Below, one piece after another: positions 16,193 through 27,234 of a DNA stretch of 64,000 nucleotides (position 1 is its first letter; every line of letters starts with the position of its first letter). Source of the stretch: an uncultured beta proteobacterium (lineage in GTDB: Bacteria; Pseudomonadota; Gammaproteobacteria; Burkholderiales; SG8-41); assembly GCA_903889565.1 (NCBI GenBank), contig CAISYC010000073.1, positions 62,001 through 126,000 of the forward strand. The letters run 5' to 3'. Position numbers and translations under genes: made by a program. The notes beneath the pieces are model-generated. The model was not told the origin of the DNA. It saw nothing but the letters and a program-made list of their open reading frames with translations, and made no database searches.

Positions 16193-17208
16193 CACCGCAG
16201 GAGGCACTCGCGCGGGTGATCGAGCACCGCGAGATTTTTCACGAAGAGATGCTGTCGCTGATGCGCCAGATCATGCGCGGCGAGGTCTCGCCGGTATTGA
16301 TCGCCGCGATCATCGCGGGACTGCGCGTGAAAAAGGAAACCGTCGGCGAAATTGCAGCGGCGGCCCAAGTCATGCGCGAGTTTGCGACCAAAGTGCCGGC
16401 GGCCGGCACCGAAGCACTGGTCGATACCTGCGGCACCGGCGGCGACGCTGCGCACAGCTTCAATATTTCAACGGCGGCGGCCTTCGTCGCTGCCGCTGCC
16501 GGCGCCAAGGTCGCCAAACACGGCGGCCGCTCGGTATCGAGCAAGTCGGGTAGCGCCGATGTGCTGGAGGCGCTCGGCGCCAACATCAATCTCACACCTG
16601 AACAGGTCGCGCACTCGATCGACACGGTCGGCGTCGGTTTCATGTTTGCGCCCAATCATCATGGCGCAATGAAATACGCCGCGCCGGTGCGCAAGGAACT
16701 CGGTGTCCGCACCATTTTCAATATTCTCGGCCCGTTGACCAATCCGGCCGGCGCGAAAAATCAGGTGATGGGCGTGTTTCATTCGGACCTCGTCGGCATA
16801 CAGGCGCATGTCCTGCATCGTCTCGGCAGCAGACACGTCATGGTGGTGCATGGACTCGAAGGCCTCGACGAAATTTCGGTGGCGGGTCCGACCATGATCG
16901 GTGAAGTTCGCAACGGCCAAGTCAGGGAATATCGAATCGCACCGACCGACTTCGGGCTGCCGACGCATGACAACGCGGCGATTCGCGTTGACGGACCGGA
17001 AAAATCGATGGCGATGCTGCTCGACGCGCTTGCCGACAAACCGGGGGCCGCGCGCGATATCGTCGCGCTCAATGCCGGCGCCAGCATTTATACCTCGGGC
17101 GTTGCGCCGACCCACGCGGACGGCGTGCAGCGCGCGCTGGCGACCATTGCCAGCGGCGCCGCGCGCAGGAAGCTCGATGAATTTGTCGCCTTTACCAAAA
17201 GCGTCTGA
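16189..17208 (+). CDS. trpD: anthranilate phosphoribosyltransferase
   Basis: Transfers phosphoribose from PRPP to anthranilate. It has 339 residues. The PRPP loop is [17 protein letters not shown], then [22 protein letters not shown]. The anthranilate-site motif is [21 protein letters not shown] and the acidic metal site is [12 protein letters not shown]. Complete and in frame; the start codon overlaps the trpG stop by 4 bp, so it is translationally coupled. Confidence 0.97.
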   Translation: MTPQEALARVIEHREIFHEEMLSLMRQIMRGEVSPVLIAAIIAGLRVKKETVGEIAAAAQVMREFATKVPAAGTEALVDTCGTGGDAAHSFNISTAAAFVAAAAGAKVAKHGGRSVSSKSGSADVLEALGANINLTPEQVAHSIDTVGVGFMFAPNHHGAMKYAAPVRKELGVRTIFNILGPLTNPAGAKNQVMGVFHSDLVGIQAHVLHRLGSRHVMVVHGLEGLDEISVAGPTMIGEVRNGQVREYRIAPTDFGLPTHDNAAIRVDGPEKSMAMLLDALADKPGAARDIVALNAGASIYTSGVAPTHADGVQRALATIASGAARRKLDEFVAFTKSV

Positions 17209-17212
17209 GCGC

Positions 17213-18007
17213 GTGTCCGACATTCTGCAGCGCATATTGACGGTCAAGGCTGCCGAGGTCGCCGCGGCTCAGGCGGCGCGCAGCCTCGCCGCCGTGCGTG
17301 CGGCAGCTGCCGACGCCGCTGCACCGCGCGATTTCACCGCTGCCTTGCGTAAGCGTGTTGCGGCGGGCAAATCCGCCATTATCGCCGAGATCAAGAAGGC
17401 GAGTCCGAGCAAGGGACTGCTGCGGCCGGATTTCGATCCGGCGGCGATTGCGGCGAGTTATGAAAAACATGGCGCCGCCTGTCTGTCGGTATTGACCGAT
17501 GCGCAGTTTTTTCAGGGCGCTGCGGATGACCTGGTGCGTGCGCGCGCGGCCTGCGCGCTGCCGGTGCTGCGCAAGGACTTCATGATCAACCCGTACCAGA
17601 TCTACGAAGCGCGGGCCCTCGGCGCGGACTGCATCCTGCTGATCGTCGCCGCGCTCGACGATGCGCGCATGCATGAACTCGAAGCCGTCGCCCACGCGCT
17701 CGGCATGGCGGTGCTGGTCGAAGTGCACGACAGCGCAGAACTTGAACGTGCGCTGGCGCTGAAAACGCCGCTGCTCGGCATCAACAACCGCAATTTGCGC
17801 ACATTTGACACCAGGCTTGAGACCACGCTCGGGTTGCTCGAGACAATTCCGGCCGGTCGTCTGGTTGTCACCGAGAGCGGCATACTCGCTGCGGCCGATG
17901 TCGCGCGCATGCGCGCCGGCGGCGTGCACGCGTTTCTGGTTGGCGAGGCGTTCATGCGCGCAACCGATCCCGGCGCGGAACTGCAGCGGCTGTTCGCAAG
18001 CAGCTAA
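17213..18007 (+). CDS. trpC: indole-3-glycerol-phosphate synthase
   Basis: Closes the indole ring from CdRP. It is a TIM barrel of 264 residues with a GTG start at 17213, four bases after the trpD stop. Motifs include [28 protein letters not shown] (catalytic Glu and Lys), [42 protein letters not shown] and VTESGI. The frame is open far upstream inside trpD, but family length and the N-terminal motif fix this start. No trpF fusion is present. Confidence 0.96.
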   Translation: MSDILQRILTVKAAEVAAAQAARSLAAVRAAAADAAAPRDFTAALRKRVAAGKSAIIAEIKKASPSKGLLRPDFDPAAIAASYEKHGAACLSVLTDAQFFQGAADDLVRARAACALPVLRKDFMINPYQIYEARALGADCILLIVAALDDARMHELEAVAHALGMAVLVEVHDSAELERALALKTPLLGINNRNLRTFDTRLETTLGLLETIPAGRLVVTESGILAAADVARMRAGGVHAFLVGEAFMRATDPGAELQRLFASS

Positions 18008-18025
18008 CATTTGGCGGACGCGCCG

Positions 18026-18622
18026 ATGTTCCGATCACTGCTCAAAAGTGCGCTGCGCGGAACGCCGGCCAAGACCGCAGCGTTGGTGACTGACCCGATA
18101 CGCTTGCATATTGGCGGACAAACACCCCACTCCGACTGGAAAATTCTCGACGTGCGTCCCGGGCCGCACGTCGATTTTGTCGGGCACTGCGCGAATCTGT
18201 CCTGCTTTAAGGATGCTTCGGTCAGCGAAATCTATGCGTCGCACGTGATCGAACACCTCGGTTTCAAGCGCGAACTGCCGGCGGCGCTCGGCGAATTCAA
18301 CCGCATTTTGATTCCGGGCGGAATGCTGCGGGTCGGCGTGCCCGATCTGGCTGTCTTGTGCGCGCTTTACCTCGAGCCCGCTTTCGACGCCGAGGACCGC
18401 TACCAGGTCATGCGGATGATATTCGGCGGGCAATTGAATGTCGCCGATTTTCACTATGCCGGTTTTGACGAGGAATCGCTGACCGCGCGACTGCACAAGG
18501 CCGGATTTGTCGATGTGGCGCGGGTTCCGGCCTTCGGCTTGTTCGATGATTCGAGCAACTATTGTTTCAAGGGCCGGCCGGTCAGCCTCAATATGTCTGC
18601 GCGCAAGTCTCTGTCGAAGTAA
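18026..18622 (+). CDS. predicted SAM-dependent methyltransferase (short class I type)
   Basis: A protein of about 200 residues with IRLHIGGQTPHSDWKILDVR at the start of the Rossmann-like fold. The acidic ASHVIEHLGFKRELPAALGE segment and the FNRILIPGGMLRVGVPDL strand and loop are shared by WcaG/COG4627-type methyltransferases often found near glycan genes. Motif I is weak (no GxGxG), so catalytic activity is uncertain. It begins shortly after trpC: ATG 18026, or TTG 18011 directly after the trpC stop. It probably rides on the trp transcript. The substrate is unknown. Confidence 0.65.
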   Translation: MFRSLLKSALRGTPAKTAALVTDPIRLHIGGQTPHSDWKILDVRPGPHVDFVGHCANLSCFKDASVSEIYASHVIEHLGFKRELPAALGEFNRILIPGGMLRVGVPDLAVLCALYLEPAFDAEDRYQVMRMIFGGQLNVADFHYAGFDEESLTARLHKAGFVDVARVPAFGLFDDSSNYCFKGRPVSLNMSARKSLSK

Positions 18623-18679
18623 ACCAGCGCTTGCAGGATGATTTCAGCGCCCGTTGTTTTCCCATGTAAACTAGTGTGC

Positions 18680-19303
18680 ATGGACTTGGATCGCCTGATC
18701 ATCGCGTTCGACAACGGCCTGCGCACGCTGCTCGCGTCACCGCGCAGCGCCCGCCCGCATCCCGACGCCGCCATTGACGAAGCGGAACTCGCGCCGCCGG
18801 AGCGGGAACTGTCAGCGGCATTGATGCGCGTCAATCACACGGGCGAAATCTGCGCGCAGGCGCTTTATCAGGGTCAGGCCCTGACCGCGCGCAATCCGGC
18901 CGCGCGTGCCGCGCTCGAACAGGCGGCGGCGGAAGAAACCGATCACCTCGCGTGGACAGCGCGGCGCATCGAAGAACTGGGCGGGCGCACCAGCCTGCTC
19001 AATCCGCTGTTTTACGCGGGGTCGTTTGCGCTCGGCGCGGTCGCCGGCATCGCCGGCGACAAATGGAATCTGGGCTTTCTTGCCGAAACCGAACGCCAGG
19101 TCGAGAGCCATCTGTCGGGCCATCTCGGCCGCTTGCCCGACAAGGACGCGAAAAGTCGCGCAATTGTCGACTCCATGATGACGGACGAGGCTCGCCATGC
19201 ACAGACGGCGGTCGCGCACGGTGGCGCTGAATTGCCGGCGCCGGTGCGGCAGGCGATGAAACTCGGCTCAAAGGTAATGACCGGGTCGACGTTCCGAATC
19301 TGA
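18680..19303 (+). CDS. coq7: 2-polyprenyl-3-methyl-6-methoxy-1,4-benzoquinone monooxygenase (Coq7)
   Basis: Carries out the C-6 hydroxylation late in ubiquinone synthesis. From ATG 18680 it has 207 residues. Two ferritin-like metal half-sites are visible: [23 protein letters not shown] and the C-terminal [11 protein letters not shown], giving the ExxH-type diiron ligands. [19 protein letters not shown] is the hydrophobic membrane-contact helix. The frame is open 14 codons upstream but without family similarity. Bacteria with Coq7 generally lack UbiF, which bears on the identity of the hydroxylase at 4.75 kb. Confidence 0.94.
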   Translation: MDLDRLIIAFDNGLRTLLASPRSARPHPDAAIDEAELAPPERELSAALMRVNHTGEICAQALYQGQALTARNPAARAALEQAAAEETDHLAWTARRIEELGGRTSLLNPLFYAGSFALGAVAGIAGDKWNLGFLAETERQVESHLSGHLGRLPDKDAKSRAIVDSMMTDEARHAQTAVAHGGAELPAPVRQAMKLGSKVMTGSTFRI

Positions 19304-19320
19304 GCCAAGCGGGCCCGGGT

Positions 19321-19737
19321 TCAGGCCTCGCGGATTTCGAAATCGTGGGTGATCGCGGCGGTTTTCGCCAGCATGATTGATGCCGAGCAGTATTTTTCGG
19401 CCGACAGGTGGATGGCGCGCTCGACCTGCTGCGGCTTAAGTGCTTTGCCGGTAACGACGAAGTGAAAATGAATCTTCGTGAAGACCTTGGGGTCTTCCCC
19501 GGCGCGTTCCGAATCGATCTCGACCACACAATCGGTGACGGCGGCGCGTGATTTTTTGAGAATGTGCACGACGTCGTAGGCGGTGCAGCCGCCGGTGCCG
19601 ATCAACACCGTTTCCATCGGCCGCATGCCCAGATTGCGACCGCCGCCTTCCGGCGCCCCGTCCATGACAAGGGCGTGCCCGCTGCCGGACTCGCCGACAA
19701 AACACACATTTTCAACCCACTTGATCCGCACTTTCAT
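19321..19737 (-). CDS. OsmC-family protein
   Basis: A 138-residue protein starting at ATG 19737, chosen because GGGAA lies 6-7 nt upstream. It has the two conserved redox cysteines of OsmC/Ohr proteins in GTGGCTAYDVVHILKK and SAEKYCSASIMLA, plus the beta-strand FTKIHFHFVVTG. This subgroup resembles E. coli YhfA rather than the organic-hydroperoxide reductase Ohr. The actual substrate is unknown. The much longer open frame continuing to 20352 runs antisense to rplM and is not coding. Confidence 0.87.
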   Translation of the reverse strand: MKVRIKWVENVCFVGESGSGHALVMDGAPEGGGRNLGMRPMETVLIGTGGCTAYDVVHILKKSRAAVTDCVVEIDSERAGEDPKVFTKIHFHFVVTGKALKPQQVERAIHLSAEKYCSASIMLAKTAAITHDFEIREA

Positions 19738-19836
19738 GCACATTTCCCATTGAAAACGTTGGATTATGCCCCAGCGGGCCGGATTTGGCGGTGCCGCCGC
19801 GGTGTGGCGCCGCCAAAAGGCGGGCGACGACGTCGA

Positions 19837-19866
19837 TTGACAGGCCTTCGGATATCGTAATAAAAT
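19837..19866 (+). promoter_or_regulatory. sigma-70 promoter of rplM-rpsI
   Basis: A perfect -35 TTGACA (19837..19842) and -10 TAAAAT (19861..19866) with an 18-bp spacer. The expected start lies about 40 nt before the rplM ATG. Such a near-consensus promoter fits a ribosomal protein operon. Confidence 0.75.
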
Positions 19867-19914
19867 CCAAGGCTTTCCGTCGTTTTCAACTGTCAGAGAT
19901 TGCGGGTTCGGTTT

Positions 19915-20349
19915 ATGAAGACCTTTACAGCAAAAGCCCAGGAAGTAACACACGACTGGTTCGTCGTGGACGCGCAGGACAAAGTGCTTGGGCGGCTTGC
20001 AGCTGCGCTCGCACACCGGTTGCGCGGCAAGCACAAACCTGAATTCACGCCGCACGTCGATACCGGTGATTTCATCGTCGTCGTCAACGTCGACAAATTG
20101 CGCGTTACCGGCAACAAGGCGGAAGCCAAGATGTATCACCGTCACAGCACCTATCCGGGCGGCTTGTATTCGACCAACTTCCGCAAACTGCACGACCGTC
20201 ATCCGGGCCGCGTGCTCGAAATCGCGGTCAAGGGCATGCTGCCGAAGGGCCCGCTCGGTTACGCGATGCTGAAAAAACTCAAGGTCTACGCCGGCACCAG
20301 CCATCCGCATGCCGCGCAGCAACCGAAAACTCTGGAAATAAGGGCCTGA
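19915..20349 (+). CDS. rplM: 50S ribosomal protein L13
   Basis: Large-subunit protein of 144 residues; the start [11 protein letters not shown] at 19915 matches the family. The central signatures [36 protein letters not shown] and [20 protein letters not shown] are all present. An upstream ATG at 19900 gives an extra five residues without family support. rpsI follows after one base. Confidence 0.98.
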   Translation: MKTFTAKAQEVTHDWFVVDAQDKVLGRLAAALAHRLRGKHKPEFTPHVDTGDFIVVVNVDKLRVTGNKAEAKMYHRHSTYPGGLYSTNFRKLHDRHPGRVLEIAVKGMLPKGPLGYAMLKKLKVYAGTSHPHAAQQPKTLEIRA

Positions 20350-20350
20350 C

Positions 20351-20752
20351 ATGGCGACGAAATACCCTCAGTACAACTATGGCACCGGCCGCCGCAAGAG
20401 CGCCGTGGCCCGTGTGTTCCTCAAGAGCGGCAAGGGCGACATCATCGTCAATGACAAGCCGGTCGATACGTTTTTCTCGCGCGAAACGGGCCGCATGGTC
20501 GTGCGTCAGCCGCTGGTGCTGACCGATCGCCTGACCGCGTTCGACATCATGGTCAACGTCAGCGGTGGCGGCGAATCCGGCCAGGCCGGCGCCGTGCGCC
20601 ACGGCATTGCCCGCGCACTGATCGAATTCGACGCCGCGCTGAAACCGGTGCTCAAGAAGGCCGGTCTGGTCACCCGCGATGCGCGCGAAGTCGAGCGCAA
20701 GAAGGTCGGTCTGCACAAGGCGCGCCGCCGCAAGCAGTTCTCGAAGCGTTAA
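20351..20752 (+). CDS. rpsI: 30S ribosomal protein S9
   Basis: Small-subunit protein whose C-terminal tail contacts P-site tRNA. It has 133 residues. [20 protein letters not shown] and [20 protein letters not shown] are diagnostic, and it ends in the universal basic tail (RRRKQFSKR). It is co-transcribed with rplM, which it follows by 1 bp, and is closed by a strong terminator. Confidence 0.98.
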   Translation: MATKYPQYNYGTGRRKSAVARVFLKSGKGDIIVNDKPVDTFFSRETGRMVVRQPLVLTDRLTAFDIMVNVSGGGESGQAGAVRHGIARALIEFDAALKPVLKKAGLVTRDAREVERKKVGLHKARRRKQFSKR

Positions 20753-20769
20753 TCGATTTTGCTTCGGAG

Positions 20770-20797
20770 AAAAAAGCCGCCTGCGGGCGGCTTTTTT
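20770..20797 (+). terminator. intrinsic terminator after rpsI
   Basis: AAAAAAGCCGCC-TGC-GGGCGGCTTTTTT: a 6-bp GC stem extended by six A-T pairs, followed by the T run. Located 18 bp after the rpsI stop. Confidence 0.92.
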
Positions 20798-20850
20798 GTC
20801 ACTTACAATATTGACGTGTGCGCATCGCATGACGAGGGCGGATAACGACA

Positions 20851-21891
20851 ATGGCAGGCAAGATGATCAAAATCGGGGTGGTTGGCGGCACCGGTTATAC
20901 CGGGGTTGAACTGCTGCGGCTGCTGGCCATGCACCCGCACGCTGAAATCGCTTTGATTACTTCGCGGGCGGAAGCCGGCACCCGGGTTTCGTCGATGTTC
21001 CCGAGCCTGCGCGGACATGTCGATCTCGAATTCAGCGCGCCCTCCGATGCGGCGCTCAAGCAATGCGATCTCGTATTTTTCGCCACGCCCAATGGTGTCG
21101 CCATGCAGCAGGCGCGCGCGCTCCATGACGGGGGCGTGCGCATGATCGACATCGCGGCGGATTTTCGCATCAAGGACATCCCGACCTGGGAGAAATGGTA
21201 CGCGACCAAACACGCCTGCCCTGAACTGGTCGCGGAGGCGGTCTACGGCTTGCCCGAAGTCAATCGCGAAAAAATAAAGTCCGCGCGCATCGTCGCCAAT
21301 CCGGGCTGTTATCCGACCGCGGTGCAGCTGGGTTTTCTGCCGCTGGTGCGGAACAAGCTGGTTGATCTCGGTCATCTGATCGCCGATGCCAAATCGGGCG
21401 TCAGCGGCGCCGGCCGCAAGGCCGAAGTGCATTCTCTGTTTGCCGAGGCGTCCGACAATTTCAAAGCCTATGGCGTCAGCGGACATCGTCATCTACCCGA
21501 GATTTCGCAGGGTCTGCAGGCGATGGCCGGTGCCGACGTGCGGTTGATTTTTACGCCGCATCTGACGCCGATGATCCGCGGCATTCATGCCACGCTCTAC
21601 GCGACCTTGCGTGGAGAGGCCGATCTGCAGGCGCTGTTTGAAAAGACCTACGCCGATGAACCGTTTGTTGATGTATTGCCTGCGGGCAGCCATCCGGAGA
21701 CGCGTTCGGTGCGCGGCAGCAACCTGTGCCGCATCGCCGTGCACCGCCCGCAGGGCGGCGACACTGCGGTGGTGCTGTCGGTGATCGACAATCTGACCAA
21801 AGGTGCCGCGGGTCAGGCGGTGCAGAACATGAACCTGATGTTCGGCTTCGACGAAACCGCGGGGCTGGAGCAGATCGCATTAATGCCCTGA
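20851..21891 (+). CDS. argC: N-acetyl-gamma-glutamyl-phosphate reductase
   Basis: The third enzyme of arginine synthesis (NADPH-dependent reduction of N-acetylglutamyl phosphate). It has 346 residues (long type). The NADP Rossmann motif is [18 protein letters not shown], and the catalytic C153 is in [21 protein letters not shown] carries the catalytic His and [14 protein letters not shown] closes the active site. Intact. It stands apart from other arg genes and is followed by a DUF6776-like/bactofilin/erpA series, a conserved betaproteobacterial neighbourhood. Confidence 0.97.
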   Translation: MAGKMIKIGVVGGTGYTGVELLRLLAMHPHAEIALITSRAEAGTRVSSMFPSLRGHVDLEFSAPSDAALKQCDLVFFATPNGVAMQQARALHDGGVRMIDIAADFRIKDIPTWEKWYATKHACPELVAEAVYGLPEVNREKIKSARIVANPGCYPTAVQLGFLPLVRNKLVDLGHLIADAKSGVSGAGRKAEVHSLFAEASDNFKAYGVSGHRHLPEISQGLQAMAGADVRLIFTPHLTPMIRGIHATLYATLRGEADLQALFEKTYADEPFVDVLPAGSHPETRSVRGSNLCRIAVHRPQGGDTAVVLSVIDNLTKGAAGQAVQNMNLMFGFDETAGLEQIALMP

Positions 21892-21908
21892 TCAAACGGC
21901 TGAAGCGC

Positions 21909-22628
21909 ATGTTCGGTATCTCGGCGCCGCGGATGGCTGTGCGCACCGCGGTCCCGTGGTACTGGCGCTGGCTCGGCTTGATCGTGCTTGCTTTGGTCAT
22001 CATGATGTTTTCGCGCACGGCTTACGATTTCGGCAAGAAATTCGCCGGTTTCGACCAAAGCGAGGCCGACAGCGAGGTGCAGCGTCTGACCGTCGCCAAC
22101 GGCAAACTCGAGCAGGAAGTGGCGCGTTTGAGCGGAAATCTGGCCCAGATGGAGCGCCAGATGCAGATCCAGAGCGCCACTTACGACGATCTGGTCAAAC
22201 AGGTGAAGGCGCTGACCGATGAAAACGCCGGACTCAAGGAAGACCTGGCTTTTTTCCAGACCCTGATGCCCTCGGGCGGCAAGGAGGGCGGGGTGGCGGT
22301 CAACCGCTTCCTGGTGCAGAATGATGCCCTGCCCGGCGAGTACCGTTACCGGTTGCTGTTGACGCAGACCGGGCAGCGCAGCAAGGATTTTCAGGGCAGG
22401 GTACAGTTTGTGGTCAACCTGCAGCAAGACAGCAAAAAGACCGTGTTGTCTCTGCCGGCTGAAGACGACAAGGATGCCAGGGGATTCACGCTCAATTTCC
22501 GTTTTTATCAGCGCGTCGAGGGGACTTTTCGCGTCGCGCCGGGAACAGTGGTCAAAAGCATGCAGGTGCGGGTGTTTGAAGGCGACGGCAAGGAACCCAA
22601 GCTGACGCAGGCTGCCAACCTGTCTTGA
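21909..22628 (+). CDS. single-span membrane protein with coiled coil (DUF6776-like)
   Basis: A 239-residue protein with one N-terminal transmembrane helix (WLGLIVLALVIMMF), so most of it is probably periplasmic. A coiled-coil stretch of about 70 residues follows (EVQRLTVANGKLEQEVARL, then MERQMQIQSATYDDLVKQVK). A C-terminal beta-rich domain comes last (YRYRLLLTQTGQRSKDFQG). The start ATG at 21909 lies just before the hydrophobic helix. Its steady position upstream of a bactofilin suggests a role anchoring or positioning that polymer at the envelope; this is inference. No enzymatic motif is visible. Confidence 0.75.
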   Translation: MFGISAPRMAVRTAVPWYWRWLGLIVLALVIMMFSRTAYDFGKKFAGFDQSEADSEVQRLTVANGKLEQEVARLSGNLAQMERQMQIQSATYDDLVKQVKALTDENAGLKEDLAFFQTLMPSGGKEGGVAVNRFLVQNDALPGEYRYRLLLTQTGQRSKDFQGRVQFVVNLQQDSKKTVLSLPAEDDKDARGFTLNFRFYQRVEGTFRVAPGTVVKSMQVRVFEGDGKEPKLTQAANLS

Positions 22629-22638
22629 GGGAGCAAAC

Positions 22639-23052
22639 ATGTTCGGAAGCAGCAACAAGAGCAACAAACCGCAGAACCGCATTGACTGCCTGATCGGCGC
22701 CGGCACGGTCATCGAGGGCAATATCACGTTCAGCGGCGGGTTACGCGTTGACGGGCATGTTCGTGGCAACGTCATTTCCGCCGAGGACAAACCGGGCACT
22801 CTGGTGTTGTCGGACCAGGCACGCATTGAGGGTGAAATCCGCGTTGCTCACGCGGTTATCAACGGCACTGTCGTCGGCCCGGTGCACGCGGTCGAATATG
22901 TTGAACTGCAGGGCAAGGCGAATGTCACAGGAGACGTGCATTACCGTACACTTGAAATCCAGCTTGGCGCGGTCGTGCAGGGCCGGCTGGTTTACCAGCC
23001 GGAGGGCAAATCGGACAAGGTTGTGCCGATCAAACCCGCCGCCGCCGAATAA
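22639..23052 (+). CDS. bactofilin (polymer-forming cytoskeletal protein)
   Basis: A 137-residue protein with the bactofilin right-handed beta-helix. Repeating hydrophobic/Gly turns run through [52 protein letters not shown] and the following segments. Bactofilins self-assemble into filaments near the inner membrane without nucleotide and often organise peptidoglycan enzymes. A good ribosome-binding site (GAGGGAG) precedes the ATG. The upstream membrane coiled-coil protein ends 10 bp before it. Confidence 0.92.
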   Translation: MFGSSNKSNKPQNRIDCLIGAGTVIEGNITFSGGLRVDGHVRGNVISAEDKPGTLVLSDQARIEGEIRVAHAVINGTVVGPVHAVEYVELQGKANVTGDVHYRTLEIQLGAVVQGRLVYQPEGKSDKVVPIKPAAAE

Positions 23053-23071
23053 CTTTTCGCAGGAGAACGCC

Positions 23072-23422
23072 ATGAACGCAATGACAGAAATGCCGGCACC
23101 GCTGGTTTTTACCGATAACGCCGCCAACAAGGTCAAGCAATTGATCGAAGAGGAAGGCAATAACGAACTCAAATTGCGCGTATTTGTCACCGGTGGCGGT
23201 TGCTCGGGTTTCCAGTACGGCTTCACGTTCGAGGAGTCGGTCAACGACGACGACACGCCGATGAATAAAAACGGCGTCACCCTGCTGATCGATCCGATGA
23301 GCCTGCAGTACCTTACCGGCGCCGAAATCGATTACCAGGAAAATGCCGAAGGCGCGCAGTTCGTGATCAAGAACCCGAATGCAACCTCGACTTGCGGTTG
23401 CGGATCGTCGTTTTCGGCCTGA
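23072..23422 (+). CDS. erpA: iron-sulfur cluster insertion protein ErpA
   Basis: An A-type Fe-S carrier that passes clusters to apo-enzymes. It has 116 residues from ATG 23072 (AGGAG upstream). The three cluster-ligand cysteines are present: one in [14 protein letters not shown] and two in the C-terminal [10 protein letters not shown]. The DDT/MNKNG motif and [19 protein letters not shown] are typical of ErpA rather than IscA. A terminator follows closely. Confidence 0.96.
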   Translation: MNAMTEMPAPLVFTDNAANKVKQLIEEEGNNELKLRVFVTGGGCSGFQYGFTFEESVNDDDTPMNKNGVTLLIDPMSLQYLTGAEIDYQENAEGAQFVIKNPNATSTCGCGSSFSA

Positions 23423-23437
23423 AGTACGCCAGCTCCG

Positions 23438-23464
23438 AAAAAAGGCGCCATTGGCGCCTTTTTT
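23438..23464 (+). terminator. intrinsic terminator after erpA
   Basis: AAAAAAGGCGCC-ATT-GGCGCCTTTTTTC: a perfect 6-bp GC stem with A/T flanks, 15 bp after the erpA stop. Confidence 0.9.
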
Positions 23465-23530
23465 CTTGCCCGTCGTTTATGCGCGCCACCTTGCACCGCC
23501 TGATGCCGGCGGCGGGTCCTGCGCCGGAAT

Positions 23531-24616
23531 CTAGGCACGATAAATGGCGCCGAGTATGCGCGGCCCGCGCGCGCCCGTCACCGCCGGCAGATTGCCGGGC
23601 TGCGATGCCAGCGTGCGCGCGGCGAGCCATGCAAACGCCATTGCTTCGACATTTTCGGCATCGATTCCGAGCGCGTCGGTTATTGCAATTTTCCGCGGCG
23701 CCAACAGCGCGGCAAGCGCCTGCACCAGCGTGGTATTGCGTGCGCCGCCCCCGCACAAATATATTTCGGTCGCGGTTGCACAATAGCGCGTGATCGCATC
23801 GGCGACGGTTTCGGCGGTCAGCGCGAGCAAAGTCGCCTGCACATCGACCGCCGGCTCCGACCCGCCCAGTCGCGCGGCCAGCCATGCGGCGTTGAACAAG
23901 TCGCGTCCGCTGCTTTTCGGCGGCGCGCGCGAAAAAAATTCTTCGTCGCGCAATCGGGCGAGCAGCGCCGGTATCGTCCGGCCGCTCGCCGCCCAGGCGC
24001 CGTTGCGGTCGAAGGCTTCGTTGCGATGCTGCCGTGTCCACGCATCGAGCAGCAGATTGCCGGGGCCGCAATCAAAGCCGCGGACCGCGCCGTCCGCCGG
24101 CAAATCGGTCAGGTTGGCGATGCCGCCGATGTTGACGACAACACGGTGCACATCGCCTGACGCGAACACGGACTGATGAAAGGCCGGCACCAGGGGTGCT
24201 CCTTCGCCGCCGGCCGCGATGTCGCGGCTGCGGAAATCGCAGACGACATCGACGCCGGTCAATTCGGCGAGCAACGCGCCGTTGACCAGCTGTATCGTAT
24301 AGCCGTCGCGCGGACAATGACGTACGGTCTGGCCGTGGCAACCGATTGCGCGCAGTGCGGTGCCGGGTGCTTGTTCGTGCAGCGCTTCTACGCAATGCGC
24401 GTATTCCGCGGCGAGCGCAATGGCCGCGCGCGCCGCGCGTGCCAGTTCATCGGCGCCGCTGGTATTCAGTGCGAGCACTTCATCGCGCAGCGCCGGCGCG
24501 AACGGATGGTGGCTGTGCGCGATCAATTTCGGCGCGTCGCCGGCGAGATCGACCAACACGCCATCGACGCCGTCGAGGCTGGTACCCGACATCAAACCGG
24601 CAAACAGCGCGTCCAT
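23531..24616 (-). CDS. anmK: anhydro-N-acetylmuramic acid kinase
   Basis: Cleaves and phosphorylates 1,6-anhydroMurNAc in cell-wall recycling. From ATG 24616 it has 361 residues. The ATP-binding loop GLMSGTSLDGVDGVL is at the N-terminus. GCHGQTVRHCPRDG, ADFR-type (VVCDFRSRDIAAGGEGAPLV), NIGGIANLTDLP, FDCGPGNLLLDAW and CGGGARNTTLVQAL follow in family order. A TTG at 24625 overlapping the upstream peptidase stop is an alternative start. The pairing with an M23 endopeptidase puts two peptidoglycan genes in one transcript. Confidence 0.95.
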   Translation of the reverse strand: MDALFAGLMSGTSLDGVDGVLVDLAGDAPKLIAHSHHPFAPALRDEVLALNTSGADELARAARAAIALAAEYAHCVEALHEQAPGTALRAIGCHGQTVRHCPRDGYTIQLVNGALLAELTGVDVVCDFRSRDIAAGGEGAPLVPAFHQSVFASGDVHRVVVNIGGIANLTDLPADGAVRGFDCGPGNLLLDAWTRQHRNEAFDRNGAWAASGRTIPALLARLRDEEFFSRAPPKSSGRDLFNAAWLAARLGGSEPAVDVQATLLALTAETVADAITRYCATATEIYLCGGGARNTTLVQALAALLAPRKIAITDALGIDAENVEAMAFAWLAARTLASQPGNLPAVTGARGPRILGAIYRA

Positions 24617-24621
24617 GGCGA

Positions 24622-25926
24622 TCAATCGAGACGCGCAAGATTGGTTGTGCGCAGGAGTCCGAGCTGCTCGCCGAGCGGGCGCGCCAGTTCGGCGAAGCGC
24701 GCCTTCTGATCGGCGGTGATCGGCGGCGCTTCGGGCATGGCGACGCGCAGCGGATTCTGCTGCACATCGCCAACGCGGAATTCGTAGTGCAGATGCGGAC
24801 CGGTGGCGAGACCGGTAGCGCCGACAAAACCGATCACCTCGCCTTGCATCACGCGCTTGCCCTTGTGCAGGCCCTTGGCGAATCCGGACAGATGGCCGTA
24901 CCAGGTGGTGTATTTCGATTGATGGCGCAGCACGATCAGATTGCCGTAACCGCCCTGGCGGCCGGCGATATCGACCACGCCGTCAGCGGTTGCCTTGACC
25001 CGCGTGCCGGTCGGCGCGCCGTAGTCGATGCCTTTGTGCGCGCCCCAGCGCTGCAGAATCGGATGAAACCGCGCATTCGTATAACCCGAGGTAATGCGTG
25101 AAAATTCCAGCGGCGTGCGCAAAAACTGCTTGCGCAGATTTTTGCCGTCGAGCGAATAGTATCCGCCTTGTTTCGGCGCGTATTCGAACCACACGGCGTT
25201 GAACGGCTTGCCCTGGTTGATGAATTCGGCGGCGAGCACGCGGCCGCTGCGCACGGCTTCGCCGCGGTTGTAAAAAACCTCGTAGATCACGCTGAAGCGA
25301 TCGCCCTTGCGCAAATCGCGATGAAAATCAATATCGGATGAAAAAATATCCGCAAGCTGGATCGCGATCGAGTCGGACAAGCCTGCCGCGTCGGTAGCGC
25401 CGAACAGCGACTGGCGGATTTCAGCACCCTTCATCAATACCCGACGCTCGAGCTGCGCCGCCTCCTCGCGGACCTTGCAGCCCTGCTCGCCGCAATCGAC
25501 GGCGAGCAGATTGTCGTCGTCGAGGTAGCGCAGATTGACCAGCCGGCCGTCTGCAGTGGTGACGGCGCGCACGGTCCGCCCGGGCACCAGATGGTGCAGC
25601 GAGCGCGCCTGTTTGTAGTGCCCCAGCAACTGTTCGGCGCCTTCGTCCCGGACCTGCAGGCGTTCGAGCAGGTCGCTGATGCGATCGCCCCGCTGAATGC
25701 GTTCTTCGCGCGTGTAAGTTGCCGCCGCGTCCGACGCCGCCGCATGAGGAACTAGAGGCAATTCCTCGACCACCGTTTTAACCTGCAGTCGTTCGAGCAG
25801 CGTATCCGGCGCAATGCCGAGGGTAACGATGACGCCGAGGCAGGGCAGCGCGACCAGGGTTGCGACGACACGGTGACGGCGCGCGAAATTGCGCAAATAA
25901 GCCGCAAACTTTTGGGCTAAAATCAT
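24622..25926 (-). CDS. M23-family peptidoglycan endopeptidase, membrane-anchored
   Basis: A 434-residue protein with an N-terminal hydrophobic anchor (VVATLVALPCLGVIVTLGIA). A regulatory region resembling OapA/LysM-like modules follows (RIQRGDRISDLLERLQVRD). The C-terminal LytM domain has HKGIDYGAPTGTRV (zinc His/Asp), the HLSGF region and the catalytic HLHYEFR. It is expected to cut peptide cross-links in the periplasm. The start at 25926 (MILAQKFAAY) is the first before the anchor; the open frame to 27411 is antisense to tyrS. It diverges from tyrS. Confidence 0.92.
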   Translation of the reverse strand: MILAQKFAAYLRNFARRHRVVATLVALPCLGVIVTLGIAPDTLLERLQVKTVVEELPLVPHAAASDAAATYTREERIQRGDRISDLLERLQVRDEGAEQLLGHYKQARSLHHLVPGRTVRAVTTADGRLVNLRYLDDDNLLAVDCGEQGCKVREEAAQLERRVLMKGAEIRQSLFGATDAAGLSDSIAIQLADIFSSDIDFHRDLRKGDRFSVIYEVFYNRGEAVRSGRVLAAEFINQGKPFNAVWFEYAPKQGGYYSLDGKNLRKQFLRTPLEFSRITSGYTNARFHPILQRWGAHKGIDYGAPTGTRVKATADGVVDIAGRQGGYGNLIVLRHQSKYTTWYGHLSGFAKGLHKGKRVMQGEVIGFVGATGLATGPHLHYEFRVGDVQQNPLRVAMPEAPPITADQKARFAELARPLGEQLGLLRTTNLARLD

Positions 25927-26034
25927 GCTTTTAGCGGCGTAACTTGAGTGCCCGGCTGGACGACGCCGCAAGCTTAGCAGAACACCGCCTGGACGCAAAT
26001 CAAAGCGCCCGCGCCACGCCGACGGAATCCTGCA

Positions 26035-27230
<1,196 letters not shown>

Positions 27231-27234
<4 letters not shown>

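Noticed and set aside
19738-20352. Extension of the OsmC protein by about 200 residues
   Set aside because: The extension is antisense to rplM, and a good ribosome-binding site supports the start at 19737.
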